55,560 bases of DNA from Iodobacter sp. BJB302 (lineage in GTDB: Bacteria > Pseudomonadota > Gammaproteobacteria > Burkholderiales > Chitinibacteraceae): NCBI RefSeq assembly GCF_002735645.1, contig NZ_PDZG01000028.1:1-55560 (forward strand), in the 5' to 3' direction. The position numbers were made by a program, and so were the translations under genes. Shown here one piece after another: positions 9,274-21,691 of this stretch (its first letter is position 1; the number at the start of each line of letters is the position of its first letter). The notes beneath the pieces were generated by a model. The model did not search any database. It was not told the origin of the DNA and saw only the letters and a list, made by a program, of their open reading frames with translations.

Positions 9274-10152
9274 TTACTTGTGCTTTTTCTTGCTGGTGCT
9301 GCTGTGTTTCGCTTTAGGCGCAGCTTTGCCTGATTTAGCAGCCGTATTTTTACTTGCCTTGCTGACCTTAGATACCGTTTTGCTGGTCTTTTTATAAGTG
9401 GTCGCTTTGCTGGTATTGCTGTGGCTGCCTGTACTTTCCCTGGCTGTTTTAGGGGCTTCGCAAACCTGGTGTTTTTTGCCTTTGCGCTTAATGGTTTTAC
9501 ATACCGGTTTGCTGCTGGCTGCAGCGCTTACTTTGGACGAGCCGGTGTTTTTAGGGACGCTAGCTAACAATGCCGCCATATTAACCGGCGTGCCGCCAGT
9601 GCCATCATAGCGGCGGGCGCCGGTAAAGCGTGAGCTCCAGTAGCTTTGATTCAGATTGGTGATTTCAACGCTTTTACCCGCTCGTGGTGAGTGGATAAAA
9701 CGGTTGTCGCCCATATAAATGCCCACATGCGAAAACGTGCGGCCCAGGGTGTTAAAAAACACGAGATCGCCAGGTTTCAGCTCTTCCTTATCAATGCTTG
9801 AGCCGGATTGCGCCATGCCAAGGGCATTGTGGGGCAGGGCGATATTCATTGAGTTTTGAAACACATAGCGCACAAAGCCACTGCAATCGAGGCCCGCTTC
9901 GGGCGTGGCGCCTCCCCATTTGTATTTCACGCCAATTAAGCTCATGGCTTGTAAAAGCATGTCTTGCGCAGGGGCGTAATCGGGTTTTACATCAGATTTA
10001 GCTTTGCGGGAGCGGGGGGTGTTAGGGGTGGTCGTTGCTGGAGCAGCTTGCTCAACGGCGGGATCGACCTCGATGGTGGGCAGTTCATCGGCATAAGCCG
10101 GAAGTGCACAAATGCCCACGAATAATGTGCTGATTAATCTAATCCATTTCAT
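9274..10152 (-). CDS. NlpC/P60 cell-wall peptidase with a lysine-rich tail
   Basis: The protein has 292 residues. A Sec signal peptide (about 1-21, ending AYA) is followed by an NlpC/P60 domain (about 62-185). Cys and His residues are visible: GLDCSGFVRYVF, FSHVGIYMGD and RFIHSPRAG. Such enzymes cleave D-glutamyl-diaminopimelate or related bonds in peptidoglycan. After the domain, about 90 residues are very rich in Lys, Ser, Thr and Ala, ending KHSSTSKKKHK. A basic low-complexity tail of this kind could bind the anionic wall or outer-membrane lipid. It is a single gene ending in a clear terminator. Confidence 0.88.
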   Translation of the reverse strand: MKWIRLISTLFVGICALPAYADELPTIEVDPAVEQAAPATTTPNTPRSRKAKSDVKPDYAPAQDMLLQAMSLIGVKYKWGGATPEAGLDCSGFVRYVFQNSMNIALPHNALGMAQSGSSIDKEELKPGDLVFFNTLGRTFSHVGIYMGDNRFIHSPRAGKSVEITNLNQSYWSSRFTGARRYDGTGGTPVNMAALLASVPKNTGSSKVSAAASSKPVCKTIKRKGKKHQVCEAPKTARESTGSHSNTSKATTYKKTSKTVSKVSKASKNTAAKSGKAAPKAKHSSTSKKKHK

Positions 10153-10556
10153 GTGGGGATGATGGCTCTGATTGTGCAGGGGCTAGCCTGCTTTGGGTTG
10201 TCGGGGAGTTCGCTATTTAAGCTCAATGGATCAGGTGCCGCATGGGGCATTAAAAAGGGTAAATACCCTGCCTGATTGCAGATTGCAGCATTAAATTTTA
10301 ATGAACTGTAAGCAGTTGCCAATATTAACATGTTCATTCAGGCAGGAAAATTGGAATACTTGTGTGCGAATTTAGCCCGGCCCTGTTTTGATGGGCAATG
10401 CAGATTAACCTGGCTGTCATTGTTCTTCTGTTTGTATTTAATTTGCTTATATTATTTGCAAGTTAAGCCCACTTGAATGCGCATTTATGATAGAAATACT
10501 CCGCTGTTTCTCTCCTTGGCCCCCGGCTGTTTTTTATGATTTTTACGGATAAATAA
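10153..10556. other. divergent intergenic region, no gene seen
   Basis: This 404-bp gap separates the start of the NlpC/P60 gene (minus) from the start of the ABC1 kinase gene (plus), so promoters for both must lie here. The right part is AT-rich (about 10425-10500). I could not pick out a convincing -35/-10 pair or operator, and short open frames have no coding character. Confidence 0.5.
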
Positions 10557-12242
<1,686 letters not shown>

Positions 12243-12310
12243 TGATTCTGGAATAAGCGCTGTTTCTTTGGTGAAATGCCGCGTGCTCTGTGATTTCTGT
12301 GTTTATCCAG

Positions 12311-12348
12311 CCATAAAAAAATCGCCCCGTGAGGCGATTTTTTTATGG
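12311..12348. terminator. bidirectional intrinsic terminator
   Basis: A perfect 16-bp inverted repeat (CCATAAAAAAATCGCC at 12311-12326 and its complement at 12333-12348) has a 6-nt loop. The A and T runs inside the arms give a GC-rich hairpin followed by a U tract in either direction, serving the convergent kinase and binding-protein genes. Confidence 0.92.
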
Positions 12349-12361
12349 GCAGCAAGGCAGA

Positions 12362-13111
12362 TTACTTGCCGAAATACTTGGCATAAATCTTTTGGTAAGA
12401 GCCATCAGCTTTTACATCAGCCAGGCCTTTATTCAGCTTGGCCAGCAGGGCTGCATTGCCTTTTTTAACCGCGATGCCGTAAAACTCTTTATCAAAGCTG
12501 GTGTCGTCAATTAGCTTGAAGCCAGAGTTAGGATTGTTGATCAGGTAGTTTTTAACCACGCTGTTGTCACCAATCACTGCGTCTACACCGCCGGATTTTA
12601 ATTCTTGCAAGGCCAGCACAATGGATTCGTAGCGGCGGATATTGGTATTGCCTTTACCAAAATGCTTTTGCGCCACGATATCGCCTGTGGTGCCGTTTTG
12701 TACGGCCATTTTCTTGGTTTTCAGGTCAGCTAATTTTGCAATCGGGCTTTTGGCAGAAACCACGATCAGTTGCTTGGCTTCAAAGTAAGGCGCAGTGAAA
12801 TCCATTGATTTCTGGCGTTCAGGGGTAATGGTCACAGCTGCAATCACGATATCGCGCTCGCCATTATTCAGCCCCGCAAATAAGCCTTCCCATGGGGTGT
12901 TGATCACTTTGATCTGCATGCCGGCTTTGCTGGCCACGGCCTGAATCAGATCGGCATCGAACCCTTCTACTTCTTGCTTTTTATTCAGGGTTTCAAATGG
13001 GGCAAGCGTCGCGTCGGAGCCAACGGTTAATACACGTTCGGCGGCAAAAGCGGGCATAGCCATTACACTGCTGGCGATTAAAGCTGCAACTAACTGACGT
13101 AAGTTTTTCAT
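12362..13111 (-). CDS. polar amino-acid ABC transporter substrate-binding protein
   Basis: This 249-residue periplasmic protein of the family-3 solute-binding type has a signal peptide ending AMPAFAAE. The fold signatures are present: LTVGSDATLAPFE, FDADLIQAVASKAG, the hinge region IVIAAVTITPERQKSMDFTA and the late AVIGDNSVVKNYL. The ATG at 13111 is chosen because AAGGAAG lies just upstream; a longer frame to 13204 would add 31 residues before the signal peptide and is unlikely. No permease or ATPase gene is adjacent, so it is an orphan binding component. The exact amino acid cannot be read from sequence. Confidence 0.88.
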   Translation of the reverse strand: MKNLRQLVAALIASSVMAMPAFAAERVLTVGSDATLAPFETLNKKQEVEGFDADLIQAVASKAGMQIKVINTPWEGLFAGLNNGERDIVIAAVTITPERQKSMDFTAPYFEAKQLIVVSAKSPIAKLADLKTKKMAVQNGTTGDIVAQKHFGKGNTNIRRYESIVLALQELKSGGVDAVIGDNSVVKNYLINNPNSGFKLIDDTSFDKEFYGIAVKKGNAALLAKLNKGLADVKADGSYQKIYAKYFGK

Positions 13112-13163
13112 TAAATCTTCCTTGTGTACGAGGGATAACAGGATACTTTGCTGACAAATGGCG

Positions 13164-13568
13164 TCAATGCGGACTAGTAATAATTGCATTGTGAATTTTA
13201 CCAATTACTGCCTTTACCCCATTGCCACGAGATGCAGAGAGAAAACGGGTTAATCCCAGCGCAATCAGCCAGGCTTCACAGTCAAAATCGCTGATTTCCT
13301 GACGCGTTTTGCCCTGATAGGCCGCCATGAGTAAGACAAGTAAGCCTTTTACAATGCGGGATTCACTGTCTGCTGCCAATTGGATATATTCACCTTGCCA
13401 GCTGATTTTGAGCCATGCGGTGCTCTCGCAACCCACAATGCGGTTTTCATCATTTAATTCTGTGGCGGGCAGCGGGGCTAAATCACGGGCCAGCTGCACC
13501 AGCAGGCGGTTTTTTCCTTCCCAGCCATGTGCGCTGGCCAGCTTACTTTCTATTTCTGTTTTATTCAT
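13164..13568 (-). CDS. sufE: SufE-family sulfur acceptor
   Basis: This 134-residue protein carries the active Cys in IVGCESTAW, which receives persulfide sulfur from a SufS/CsdA-type cysteine desulfurase and passes it to iron-sulfur assembly. The first region (KLASAHGWEGKNRLLVQLAR) and the C-terminal SASRGNGVKAVIGKI fit the family, and the length is normal. It starts 12 bp after sufS and is clearly co-transcribed with it. No sufBCD genes are present here, so a CsdE-like role is an equal possibility. Confidence 0.9.
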   Translation of the reverse strand: MNKTEIESKLASAHGWEGKNRLLVQLARDLAPLPATELNDENRIVGCESTAWLKISWQGEYIQLAADSESRIVKGLLVLLMAAYQGKTRQEISDFDCEAWLIALGLTRFLSASRGNGVKAVIGKIHNAIITSPH

Positions 13569-13580
13569 GGCTGTCCTGTT

Positions 13581-14789
13581 TTAAGCCAGTAAGGCCAGTG
13601 TTTCGCTTAAGCCTGTCAGCAGTGCGGTCACATCGTCTGCGGTGTTGTAGGCGGCAAAAGAGGCGCGCAGGGTTCCCTGCAGCCCAAGGCTGCTGAGTAA
13701 GGGCTGGGCACAGTGATTGCCCACGCGTACTGCAATCTCTCTGGCATCCAGAAACTGGGCAACATCATAGGGATGGGCTTCGCTGAAAGCGACTGAAACA
13801 ACCGGGCCTTTGTGTGCGGCTGTGCCGATCACGCGCAGGCCGTCAATCTGCCCAAGCCCTTGCTCCAGCTGCTGGCGCAAGGCATCTTCATGCCGGGCGA
13901 TCGCCGGGCGGTCCTGGGCTTGCAGCCAGTCCAGCGCGGCGGCAAAGCCAACGGTCTGGGCGATGGCGGGGGTACCTGCTTCAAAACGGGCGGGGGCTGG
14001 GGCGTAGCTGGTGGTTTCAAAAGAAACGCGCTCTATCATTTCGCCCCCTCCCTGCCATGGTGGCATGGCGGCCAGAATTTCGGCTCTGGCCCAGAGCGCG
14101 CCTATGCCGGTGGGGCCATACACTTTATGGCTGGAAAACACATAAAAATCGGCATCAAGCGCTTGTACGTCGATGGTTTTGTGCGCCACGGCCTGAGCGC
14201 CGTCGATTAATACTCTGGCGCCAAAGCGGTGTGCTGCGGCAATTAAATCTGCGACGGGCAGCAAGCTGCCGATGGCGTTGGAAATATGAGTAAGGCCAAC
14301 CAGCCTGGTTTTATCTGAAAGCAGTGCATGAAAGTGTTCAGTATCCAGGCTGCCATCACTGAGTAAACGCACGGGTCTGATGATGGCACCACAGCGTGCG
14401 GCCAGCATCTGCCAGGGCACAATATTGGCGTGGTGCTCCAGCGTGGTGAGGATAATTTCATCGCCAGCGCGCAAATTGGCCGCACCCCAGCTTTGCGCCA
14501 CTAAATTGATGGCTTCGGTTGTGCCGCGGGTAAAGACGATTTCATCACTGGAAGCGGCATTAATAAAACGGGCCACGCTGGCCCGTGCGCCTTCAAATGC
14601 ATCGGTGGCGGCTACGGCGAGGCGGTGCGAGCCACGGTGTACATTGGCATTGGCTGTTTCGTAAAAATGACGCTCAGCATCCAGCGCCGCCAGAGGTTTT
14701 TGCGTGGTGGCGGCGTTGTCGAGGTAAATTAAGCCGGGAGCGCGCATCAGTAAAGGAAACTGGGCGCGAAGGGCGTGGGCATCAAACAT
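13581..14789 (-). CDS. sufS: SufS/CsdA-type cysteine desulfurase
   Basis: This 402-residue PLP enzyme removes sulfur from cysteine to give alanine and an enzyme persulfide. Visible features are IYLDNAATTQKP near the N-terminus, FTRGTTEAINLVAQSW, the PLP block LIDGAQAVAH, the Schiff-base Lys in FSSHKVYGPTGIG, and the sulfur-accepting Cys in RVGNHCAQPLL, a short type-II active loop. This matches group II (SufS/CsdA) desulfurases, which need SufE for full activity. sufE follows at once in the same operon. Confidence 0.92.
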   Translation of the reverse strand: MFDAHALRAQFPLLMRAPGLIYLDNAATTQKPLAALDAERHFYETANANVHRGSHRLAVAATDAFEGARASVARFINAASSDEIVFTRGTTEAINLVAQSWGAANLRAGDEIILTTLEHHANIVPWQMLAARCGAIIRPVRLLSDGSLDTEHFHALLSDKTRLVGLTHISNAIGSLLPVADLIAAAHRFGARVLIDGAQAVAHKTIDVQALDADFYVFSSHKVYGPTGIGALWARAEILAAMPPWQGGGEMIERVSFETTSYAPAPARFEAGTPAIAQTVGFAAALDWLQAQDRPAIARHEDALRQQLEQGLGQIDGLRVIGTAAHKGPVVSVAFSEAHPYDVAQFLDAREIAVRVGNHCAQPLLSSLGLQGTLRASFAAYNTADDVTALLTGLSETLALLA

Positions 14790-15018
14790 AGTGGCTCAAC
14801 AATCTGTACAGGCCGCGATTGTAGCGCGACTAGGGTTTTTTCTCATGGGAAAGAATGCTGGGGCTTGCTTGTAAATGCGGTTGGCATGGTTTTGTGTTTG
14901 CACGGAGTGCCAGAGAAATGAAAGACGTGCTGCACGATCTGCGTTTTTTATGCAATGAAGTTGTGAGCGGGCGGGCGCATGGTTTAAGCTTTGTACTTCG
15001 ACGGCCCAATTATTTTTT

Positions 15019-15483
15019 ATGACAAATCCAACTTCAGTAAGGCCTTACAAGCAGGCAGTGTCTGCGCTGATTGTGATTCACACGCCTGATTTGCAGGTGC
15101 TGCTTATGGAGCGGACTGATTTTAATGAGGCATGGCAGTCGGTTACAGGCAGCCGCGAGGGCGATGAATCGCTTGAGCAAACTGCGCGCCGTGAAGTCTT
15201 TGAAGAAACCGGCATCGATACGGCTTTATACAAATTACGCAATTGGCAGCAAAGTCACGATTTCGAGATTTTTGAAATCTGGCGCCATCGCTATGCCCCG
15301 GGTACCACGCACAATACCGAGCATGTGTTTAGCTTGGAAGTGCCTGCTGCGATGGCAGTGACGCTGGCCGAAGGCGAACATCGCCGCTTTAAATGGGTGA
15401 ATTGGTCGCAAGCCGCCGAAATGGTGTTTTCGCCATCGAATGCCGATGCCATCCGCAGCCTGCCGGAGCGCTGCTCGCATTAA
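15019..15483 (+). CDS. nudB: dihydroneopterin triphosphate diphosphatase (Nudix)
   Basis: The 154-residue protein has a complete Nudix box: GSREGDESLEQTARREVFEE then TGI (about residues 44-66). The overall sequence (start RPYKQAVSALIVI, QVLLMERTDF, then the EHVFSLEVP block) fits NudB, which removes pyrophosphate from dihydroneopterin triphosphate in folate synthesis and also acts on dATP. It is the only gene on the plus strand here and is followed by a possible terminator. Substrate assignment rests on family resemblance. Confidence 0.85.
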   Translation: MTNPTSVRPYKQAVSALIVIHTPDLQVLLMERTDFNEAWQSVTGSREGDESLEQTARREVFEETGIDTALYKLRNWQQSHDFEIFEIWRHRYAPGTTHNTEHVFSLEVPAAMAVTLAEGEHRRFKWVNWSQAAEMVFSPSNADAIRSLPERCSH

Positions 15484-15498
15484 GTTTGTCTCTTCCTT

Positions 15499-15554
15499 AA
15501 GGCACACAGAGAAAACCTAAAGCACTTAAGGGTTTCTTTGTGTGCTCTGTGTTT
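15499..15554. terminator. imperfect hairpin between nudB and the hybrid kinase gene
   Basis: AGGCACACAGAGAAAACCT and its imperfect complement AGGGTTTCTTTGTGTGCT flank a short spacer and are followed by CTGTGTTTTTT. This could terminate nudB and, on the other strand, the kinase gene. The CACAGAGAA motif also belongs to a repeat seen elsewhere in the window (43944-44001), so it may be a repeat remnant. Confidence 0.45.
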
Positions 15555-15563
15555 TTTAATAAA

Positions 15564-18500
15564 CTAGGACTTATTGCTCAGCCATTTTTTGAGCAGGATG
15601 TTCAGCTGCAGTGGAATGATGGGCTTGGCAAGATGATCGTTCATACCGACTTCGGTGCAGGTTTTTTTATGCGATTCCAGCGCGTCTGCGGTGAGTGCAA
15701 CAACAGGGGTTAAATCGCCTCTTGAGCGCATTTGCCGCGTGGCTTCCAGACCGTCCATGATGGGCATTTGTAAATCCATAAACACCAGATCATAGTGATG
15801 GCTGCTGAGTTTGCTCAGTGCCTCTTCTCCATTATTTGCTTCATCACAACTGATTTTTAACAGCGATAACAGCTCCCGTGCCACCAGCCGGTTAATGGCC
15901 ACATCATCTACCACCAGAATATGTTTGCCTTCAAAGCTTAAGGCTTTTTCTGGCGTTTCCGGGGCTTGTGCTTCTGGGGCTTCAGCGGCAATAGCCAGAT
16001 CCAAGCTGAAGCTGAACTGGCTGCCAACGCCAGGCTGGCTGCTTACCGTGATGTCCCCGCCCATTAAGTTGGCTAATTTTTTGCTGATTGATAAACCCAG
16101 CCCCGTGCCGCCAAATTGCCGGGTTGTTGAGTTGTCGGCCTGAATAAAGGGCTGAAAAAGACGGCTGATCTGTTCCGCAGTCATCCCGATTCCCTGATCG
16201 CTGATGGTAAACAGCAGCCGTGTTTCACTCAGGCTGCTCAGCTCCAGCTGTACGCGTCCTTGCTGGGTGAATTTAATGGCATTGCCCAGTAAATTAATCA
16301 GGATTTGGGTTAAGCGTAAGGCGTCGCCCTTGCGCCATTCTGCAAATTGATCGGGTAAAACAAGTTGTAAAGTCAGGCCTTTTTCTTCAGCCCTGAAGCG
16401 CAGCAGAGATACAACCTGCGTCACAATATTGCGGCAGGAAAAAATCTCATTTTCTAAATTAAGGCGCTCTGCCTCGATTTTTGAAAAATCCAGAATATCG
16501 TCAATGAGCGCAATTAAGGTATTGGTGGATTGCGTCAGCTTATTCAGGTAATCGCCTTGTTTTTCATTCAAGTCCGTATGCTTCATCAGATGGGCAATGC
16601 CATGAATCGCATTGAGCGGCGTGCGGATTTCATGGCTCATATTGGCGAGGAAAGCGCTTTTGGCCTTAGTGGCTGCTTCGGCCGCTTCTTTGGCGTGATT
16701 CAGCTCGGTGATATCCATCATGGTGGCTTCAATATGGCTGGGCTCGCCTTCGGTGTTGTACAGGAGGCGGCTGGTTGTCAGCACATCCAGAACATGGCCG
16801 TTGCTATTGCGAATCTTAATGGCGTAGCGGCTGACTCTTTCGTGCTTCAGTATCATTTCTTGTAATTGTTTTTGTTCCTGTGGGTTTTCAAAAAAGCAAA
16901 GCGCACTTTGGCCAAGCAGGGCTTCTGTGCTGCCAACGCCTAGGATATCCAGCATGGCTGAGTTAATGGCGAGAATTTTGCCGCTGGCCAGCTCGGTTTT
17001 CATATACCCCGTCAGCATGCTTTCAACAATGGCACGAAAGCGTGATTCGCTCTCTCTGAGTGCTTTTTCAATACGGTTTCTTTCTGCTAATTCATTTTCT
17101 AAGTGCTGGTTAACGGCGCTGAGTTCTTGGGTGCGAATTTCAACACGGCTTTCCAGCTCATCATACAAGCGCGCGTTTTCCATCGAAATAGCGGCTTGCG
17201 TTGACAGGGCATGAATGACTTCCTGCCTCGCCAATGTGAAAGTCCCTGCCGCAAGTGGGTTTTCAAGGTAGTAAACGCCAAGCAGCACGCCCTGCTTGAT
17301 AATTGGCCCGCACAAAACAGATTTAACGCGGGTGTTGTGCACATAGGAATCACGCTGAAAGCGCTCGTCTAGGCCTGCATCATCCAGTGCGACGGTTTCT
17401 AAGGTGCGCCAGACATACTGCAGGATAGAGGCCGCAACCGGCAGGCTGTGGCTGTTTCTGGGTCGTACGGTGATGGTGTTGTTTTCAATAATCCCAACCG
17501 TTTTCAGCCGGGGCTGGCCGTCTTCTGCCAGAATCAGCGCGCCCATTGTGGCACCGGCGCTTTCGATCATTAGCTCGGTTAAGCGCACCAGCAGCGGGTC
17601 GAGTGCCAGCTCGCTGGCAATGGCCTGCGATGCTTTCAGCACAACGGCAGAAGAGAGCGCCCGGCCATGAAATACGTCTTCTTCGGGCGGGATAAATTGC
17701 CAGACTGCGCTGTACTCGTGGCTTAAAGCTTTGGCCAGCCCCAGCGCGCCCCAGTGCTGCAGGCTGGAAATTGCGTTTTTAAGGTGGTGGGTGGCATAAA
17801 TGGGGTAGCCGTGCTCAACCCATAATTTACAGGCGTGTATTTCCGCCAGCGCCATATCCTGCGTAAACCCTTGGCTGCGTGCTGCAGTTACTGATTGATG
17901 ACAATAGGCAAGGGCGACTTCGTGCTGGTCATTGAGCTGCGCAATCTGAGCATTGAGCAAAAGCAGTTTGTGCGAGAAATTTGCAGGGCAATCATGGCTC
18001 CATGCCGCCAGTTGCTCGCGGCAGGATTCTATTTCTTCCCGCTCTTTTTTAGACGGTGAGCGATTGGCAAGCCCCATCGCTAGGCACCAGAGCGCGTCAA
18101 AATTGGCAATAAAGCCCATGATGTAACGGCTGAGCATCAGCCCTTGGCGGGCATGCTGAATCACTTCTTCGTAACGCCCGGCAAACAGCATGCGCTGGGC
18201 GCGGTAGATATGATAAAAGCACAGCGAAGAGCGGCTGTCTCTTTGCTCGCATTCCTGTACAAAAATGGCTTCGTTGGGTGTGTTGCCATCCCATGTATCG
18301 GCAGTGAAAGCCAGTACAGAAAAATGTAAGGCATTGAGGGTGTCGATTGCCCACTGGTTTTTGCTGGCGATCGAAGATTGCAATGTTTGCCCGATACGCT
18401 CGCTTAATTTAGACAAAGGCAAGCCGCTGATATAGCGATGCAGCACATCGGCGCAGTAGAGATAACCGGTGAACTGCTGATCCCCCGTCATCAGGCCTGC

Positions 18501-21482
18501 ATTAATGCTGTCCTGAATCAGTGGTAGCGAATCATGCAATGGCTTTACCCAGGGTAAGCAGCCTACCGCATAGGGCCAGCCTGTTTTACATTTAAGCGCC
18601 TGTGCATCCAGCGGGTTAATCAGCTGATAGCCCAGGCTGGCAAACTCAAAGCCGCGCTGATGCTGGCCAAACAAGCTGCCCAGTAATACACCAAACGTGC
18701 CATAGCCTTTGCAAATCTCTATCGAGTTGCCGTGTTCCAGTGCGGTAAGCACCATGCGGGAAATAATAAAGGGGTAGTAGCGAGGATGGCCAAAAGAGGT
18801 GGATGTATCCAGATTAAGCAGCGTTTTTTGGATAAGCTGTTGGGTCGGGTCACTCAGTACCGGCAATTGCAGCAGATCGGCCGGGCTGCGGTTTGTCATT
18901 TTTTCTTCGATTTTGGCGAGGATTTCCTGAAAGGCCGCTTCGGGGTCATTGGGCCAGACTAAGCCCAGTAATTCCAGCGCTTCTTTACCCGCTTCAATAG
19001 CGCCCTGGTAATCGGCGCTGAGTGTTTTGCCGATGATTAACAGGTTCTGAAACTCTGCTTTTTCTCTGGCCGTATGAAGCTGCGGCACGGTGTTCAGAAT
19101 AATGGCTTCTGAGCCCGCTAAATCCCCAGAAAGAAATGTCGCTTGTGCCTGTGTGTAGTGCATGCGCAGCCGCAGCGGGTAGTCGCAGTCTGCATGCTCG
19201 TATTCATTCAGCAGGCGCTGTGCATTATCGGCAAACTGCCTGGCGCTGGCGTAGGCGGCAGAGGTAATGGCTTTGGTGGCCGTTTGTAAAAATAAATCGG
19301 CTAAATAGCGGTTTTGCTCCGCATCGCCAGCTTGTAAAAAGAGATCTAATCCTGCGCTGAATTGCTGGGCAATAATAAACAGCTGTTCCTGAAACTGTGT
19401 GCCAACACGGTTGCTGGCTAGGTGGCGGGCAATGCGTAAATGGGTTTCCTGCTGCTCTGTATCGCTGAGTAATGAATAGGCGGCTTGTTGCACTCTGTCG
19501 TGCATAAAACGGATTTGCCTTGGCTTGCCCGCATCGGTCGGGATTTCTGTCATCAGCTCGGCCTGGCGTAATACATGCAGGCTTTCATTGGCTTTGGCCT
19601 GAGTCAGCCCGGTAATGGCGGCCAGATCACTGAGGCTGCATAAATTACCAAAGCAGGCGGCCGCGCTGGCCAGTGCCTGCACATGGGGAGGCAGCCGGTG
19701 CAGCTGCTCAATCACAAGATCGACTACGTTTTCGGCCACATTGTGGGTGGCAAGGCGGCTGATATCCCATACCCACATCCGTGTTTCTCTGTCCCAGGAG
19801 ATAAACGCTTCATCAACCAGGGTACGCAGCAGCTTACCCATAAAAAAAGGATTGCCGCCGGTTTTTTTATGGATCAGGTTGGCAAGAGAGAAAGTGGGCT
19901 CGGTGGTGTGCAGGATATCAATTAAAAAATCGTTCACCTGTGCGGGCGTGAGCGGAGCCAGCTCAAGCAGGGTGCTGCGTACATTTTGTGTTTGCCACTC
20001 GGCCTGCGCCAGCAGCAGAGGGTGGCCGGAAACCACATCGGTATTGCGATAAGCGCCGATCAGCAGCAGGTGTTTATTGTGGATATTGGTGAGCAGCTGG
20101 CCCATTAAATCCAGGCTGGCCGGGTCGGCCCATTGTAAATCGTCTAAAAACAACACCAGTGGCGACTGGCGGTGGCATATCCCCTGAATAAAATCTATCA
20201 GCGTTTTGTTGTAGCGGTGGCGCAGCTCTGCCGGGCCCAGCTCGGCAACAGGCGGCTGTGGCCCGATCAGCCACTGCAGGGCAGGAATGGCATCAATTAA
20301 AATTTGTGCGTTACTGCCTACAGCGGCAAGAACACGTTTTTTCCAGTGATCGGTATTGGGCTCGGCCAGCCACTGGCGGATCAGCTTGTCAAACGCGCTT
20401 GATAGTGCAGCGTAGGGGATGCTGCGCTGATACTGATCGAATTTTCCTTCAATAAAAAAGCCGCCCGACATGATGATGTCGGGCCTGAGTGATTGCACCA
20501 GCGAGCTTTTGCCAATGCCAGAGTAGCCGGAAATAAGCACCACTTCAGCGGCCTGGCTCTGGCTGCGGGCGAAGGCATCAAGCAGGCCCAGCCTTTGGTA
20601 ATCCCGGCCATAAAGCGTGTTGGATGAATGAAGTACGCCGGGCTCATCGTCTTCGCCTAGTGGAAACGCCACGGTCAGCCCGTTAGACAGCCGGTCTGTA
20701 CAGCGTTGTAAATCATGCGCAAGGCCCGCAGCGGTGTGGTAGCGCTTTTCGGGGATTTTTTCCAACAGCTTCATAATAATGGCGGAGAGCGCCAGTGGCG
20801 TGTCAGAGATTTCATGGGGTGGCGTGGGTATTTTGGCCAGATGTGCGTGGATTAAAGACAGCGTGTCATTGCTGTTAAACGGCAGTTGCCCCGTAAACAT
20901 CCGGTAGCAAATCACACCCAGCGTGTATAAATCGCTGCGTGGATTCACATCTGAGCGCAGACGGCCGGTTTGCTCCGGGGAAAAATACGCGGCACGGTGT
21001 TTTTGCGGGTCTGTTTCACCGCCATCGGCCATGCCCACAAAGCGAATGCTGTGATCCGGGGCGATGATAATGTGATCTGGCCATAGTCTGCCATGCGGTT
21101 TGCCGCTGGCGTGCAAAACGGCCAGCGCCTGAGCAATGGCGGTGGTGCGCTGAAGTTTTCTGGCTAAGGTGATGGCCTGCTGGAGGGTGGTGCTGGCGCT
21201 GTGCCCTGATTCGCTGATCAGGTCTTCTAAGGTGCGGCCAGGGCAATCGCTTAAAACCAGCACCATGGATGCGCCATGCTTGAATAAATCAAGTACCTGC
21301 GGCGTATGTTTGGTCTGGAGCTGATCGAGTATTTCCCGTTCACTGTTTAAGGTGATGCTGGCCCTGGGGAGTGATGCAATACGCAGGATGCAGGCCGTGC
21401 CGTCAGCGCGGACGGCGCGAACCATGCTTCCTGTCACATCTTGATACAGTGTGTTTTTCAGACTGTAGCCGGGAATGTCCAC
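15564..21482 (-). CDS. giant hybrid signalling protein: pseudokinase-like, AAA ATPase, GAF, PAS, histidine kinase, receiver
   Basis: The protein has about 1972 residues. In order: a Ser/Thr-kinase-like domain (about 1-265); a predicted-ATPase AAA domain with Walker [11 protein letters not shown] (about 318-327) and Walker [13 protein letters not shown]; a long helical-repeat region (to about 1260); GAF (about 1285-1440); PAS (about 1470-1590); HisKA with [13 protein letters not shown] (His about 1617); HATPase with LLGNAIKFT and [13 protein letters not shown]; and a C-terminal receiver with phospho-acceptor [11 protein letters not shown]. This architecture is known for cytoplasmic kinase/ATPase/sensor proteins. 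The kinase-like part lacks key catalytic residues (see findings). GTG 21482 is preferred (GGAG 5 bp upstream, MDIPGY start); TTG 21554 would add 24 residues. No partner regulator is adjacent. Confidence 0.92.
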   Translation of the reverse strand: MDIPGYSLKNTLYQDVTGSMVRAVRADGTACILRIASLPRASITLNSEREILDQLQTKHTPQVLDLFKHGASMVLVLSDCPGRTLEDLISESGHSASTTLQQAITLARKLQRTTAIAQALAVLHASGKPHGRLWPDHIIIAPDHSIRFVGMADGGETDPQKHRAAYFSPEQTGRLRSDVNPRSDLYTLGVICYRMFTGQLPFNSNDTLSLIHAHLAKIPTPPHEISDTPLALSAIIMKLLEKIPEKRYHTAAGLAHDLQRCTDRLSNGLTVAFPLGEDDEPGVLHSSNTLYGRDYQRLGLLDAFARSQSQAAEVVLISGYSGIGKSSLVQSLRPDIIMSGGFFIEGKFDQYQRSIPYAALSSAFDKLIRQWLAEPNTDHWKKRVLAAVGSNAQILIDAIPALQWLIGPQPPVAELGPAELRHRYNKTLIDFIQGICHRQSPLVLFLDDLQWADPASLDLMGQLLTNIHNKHLLLIGAYRNTDVVSGHPLLLAQAEWQTQNVRSTLLELAPLTPAQVNDFLIDILHTTEPTFSLANLIHKKTGGNPFFMGKLLRTLVDEAFISWDRETRMWVWDISRLATHNVAENVVDLVIEQLHRLPPHVQALASAAACFGNLCSLSDLAAITGLTQAKANESLHVLRQAELMTEIPTDAGKPRQIRFMHDRVQQAAYSLLSDTEQQETHLRIARHLASNRVGTQFQEQLFIIAQQFSAGLDLFLQAGDAEQNRYLADLFLQTATKAITSAAYASARQFADNAQRLLNEYEHADCDYPLRLRMHYTQAQATFLSGDLAGSEAIILNTVPQLHTAREKAEFQNLLIIGKTLSADYQGAIEAGKEALELLGLVWPNDPEAAFQEILAKIEEKMTNRSPADLLQLPVLSDPTQQLIQKTLLNLDTSTSFGHPRYYPFIISRMVLTALEHGNSIEICKGYGTFGVLLGSLFGQHQRGFEFASLGYQLINPLDAQALKCKTGWPYAVGCLPWVKPLHDSLPLIQDSINAGLMTGDQQFTGYLYCADVLHRYISGLPLSKLSERIGQTLQSSIASKNQWAIDTLNALHFSVLAFTADTWDGNTPNEAIFVQECEQRDSRSSLCFYHIYRAQRMLFAGRYEEVIQHARQGLMLSRYIMGFIANFDALWCLAMGLANRSPSKKEREEIESCREQLAAWSHDCPANFSHKLLLLNAQIAQLNDQHEVALAYCHQSVTAARSQGFTQDMALAEIHACKLWVEHGYPIYATHHLKNAISSLQHWGALGLAKALSHEYSAVWQFIPPEEDVFHGRALSSAVVLKASQAIASELALDPLLVRLTELMIESAGATMGALILAEDGQPRLKTVGIIENNTITVRPRNSHSLPVAASILQYVWRTLETVALDDAGLDERFQRDSYVHNTRVKSVLCGPIIKQGVLLGVYYLENPLAAGTFTLARQEVIHALSTQAAISMENARLYDELESRVEIRTQELSAVNQHLENELAERNRIEKALRESESRFRAIVESMLTGYMKTELASGKILAINSAMLDILGVGSTEALLGQSALCFFENPQEQKQLQEMILKHERVSRYAIKIRNSNGHVLDVLTTSRLLYNTEGEPSHIEATMMDITELNHAKEAAEAATKAKSAFLANMSHEIRTPLNAIHGIAHLMKHTDLNEKQGDYLNKLTQSTNTLIALIDDILDFSKIEAERLNLENEIFSCRNIVTQVVSLLRFRAEEKGLTLQLVLPDQFAEWRKGDALRLTQILINLLGNAIKFTQQGRVQLELSSLSETRLLFTISDQGIGMTAEQISRLFQPFIQADNSTTRQFGGTGLGLSISKKLANLMGGDITVSSQPGVGSQFSFSLDLAIAAEAPEAQAPETPEKALSFEGKHILVVDDVAINRLVARELLSLLKISCDEANNGEEALSKLSSHHYDLVFMDLQMPIMDGLEATRQMRSRGDLTPVVALTADALESHKKTCTEVGMNDHLAKPIIPLQLNILLKKWLSNKS

Positions 21483-21691
21483 ACTTACTCCAAGGGTCTG
21501 GCTGGAGGCGTTTGTTCTGTTTAAGGTGAAAAACCACCTTCGCTTAGTCAGCAATCAAAAGGCCTGCAAAAAAAGGTACAGGCAGTGGTATCGCTCCTTA
21601 GGCGGGGCTGCTCTGAGCAGCGCTTAGCCGTCAATGATCTTTAAAGTTCAAGCGTCATTGCCATGTCAGCAGGTGTGGATTTTACTCATAA

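Noticed and set aside
13112-13204. Longer start for the amino-acid binding protein
   Set aside because: It would place 31 residues before the signal peptide and overlap sufE; the downstream ATG has a good ribosome site.
13814-14293. 159-codon plus-strand frame opposite sufS
   Set aside because: Shadow of the sufS coding sequence; Arg/Gly/Ala-rich translation.
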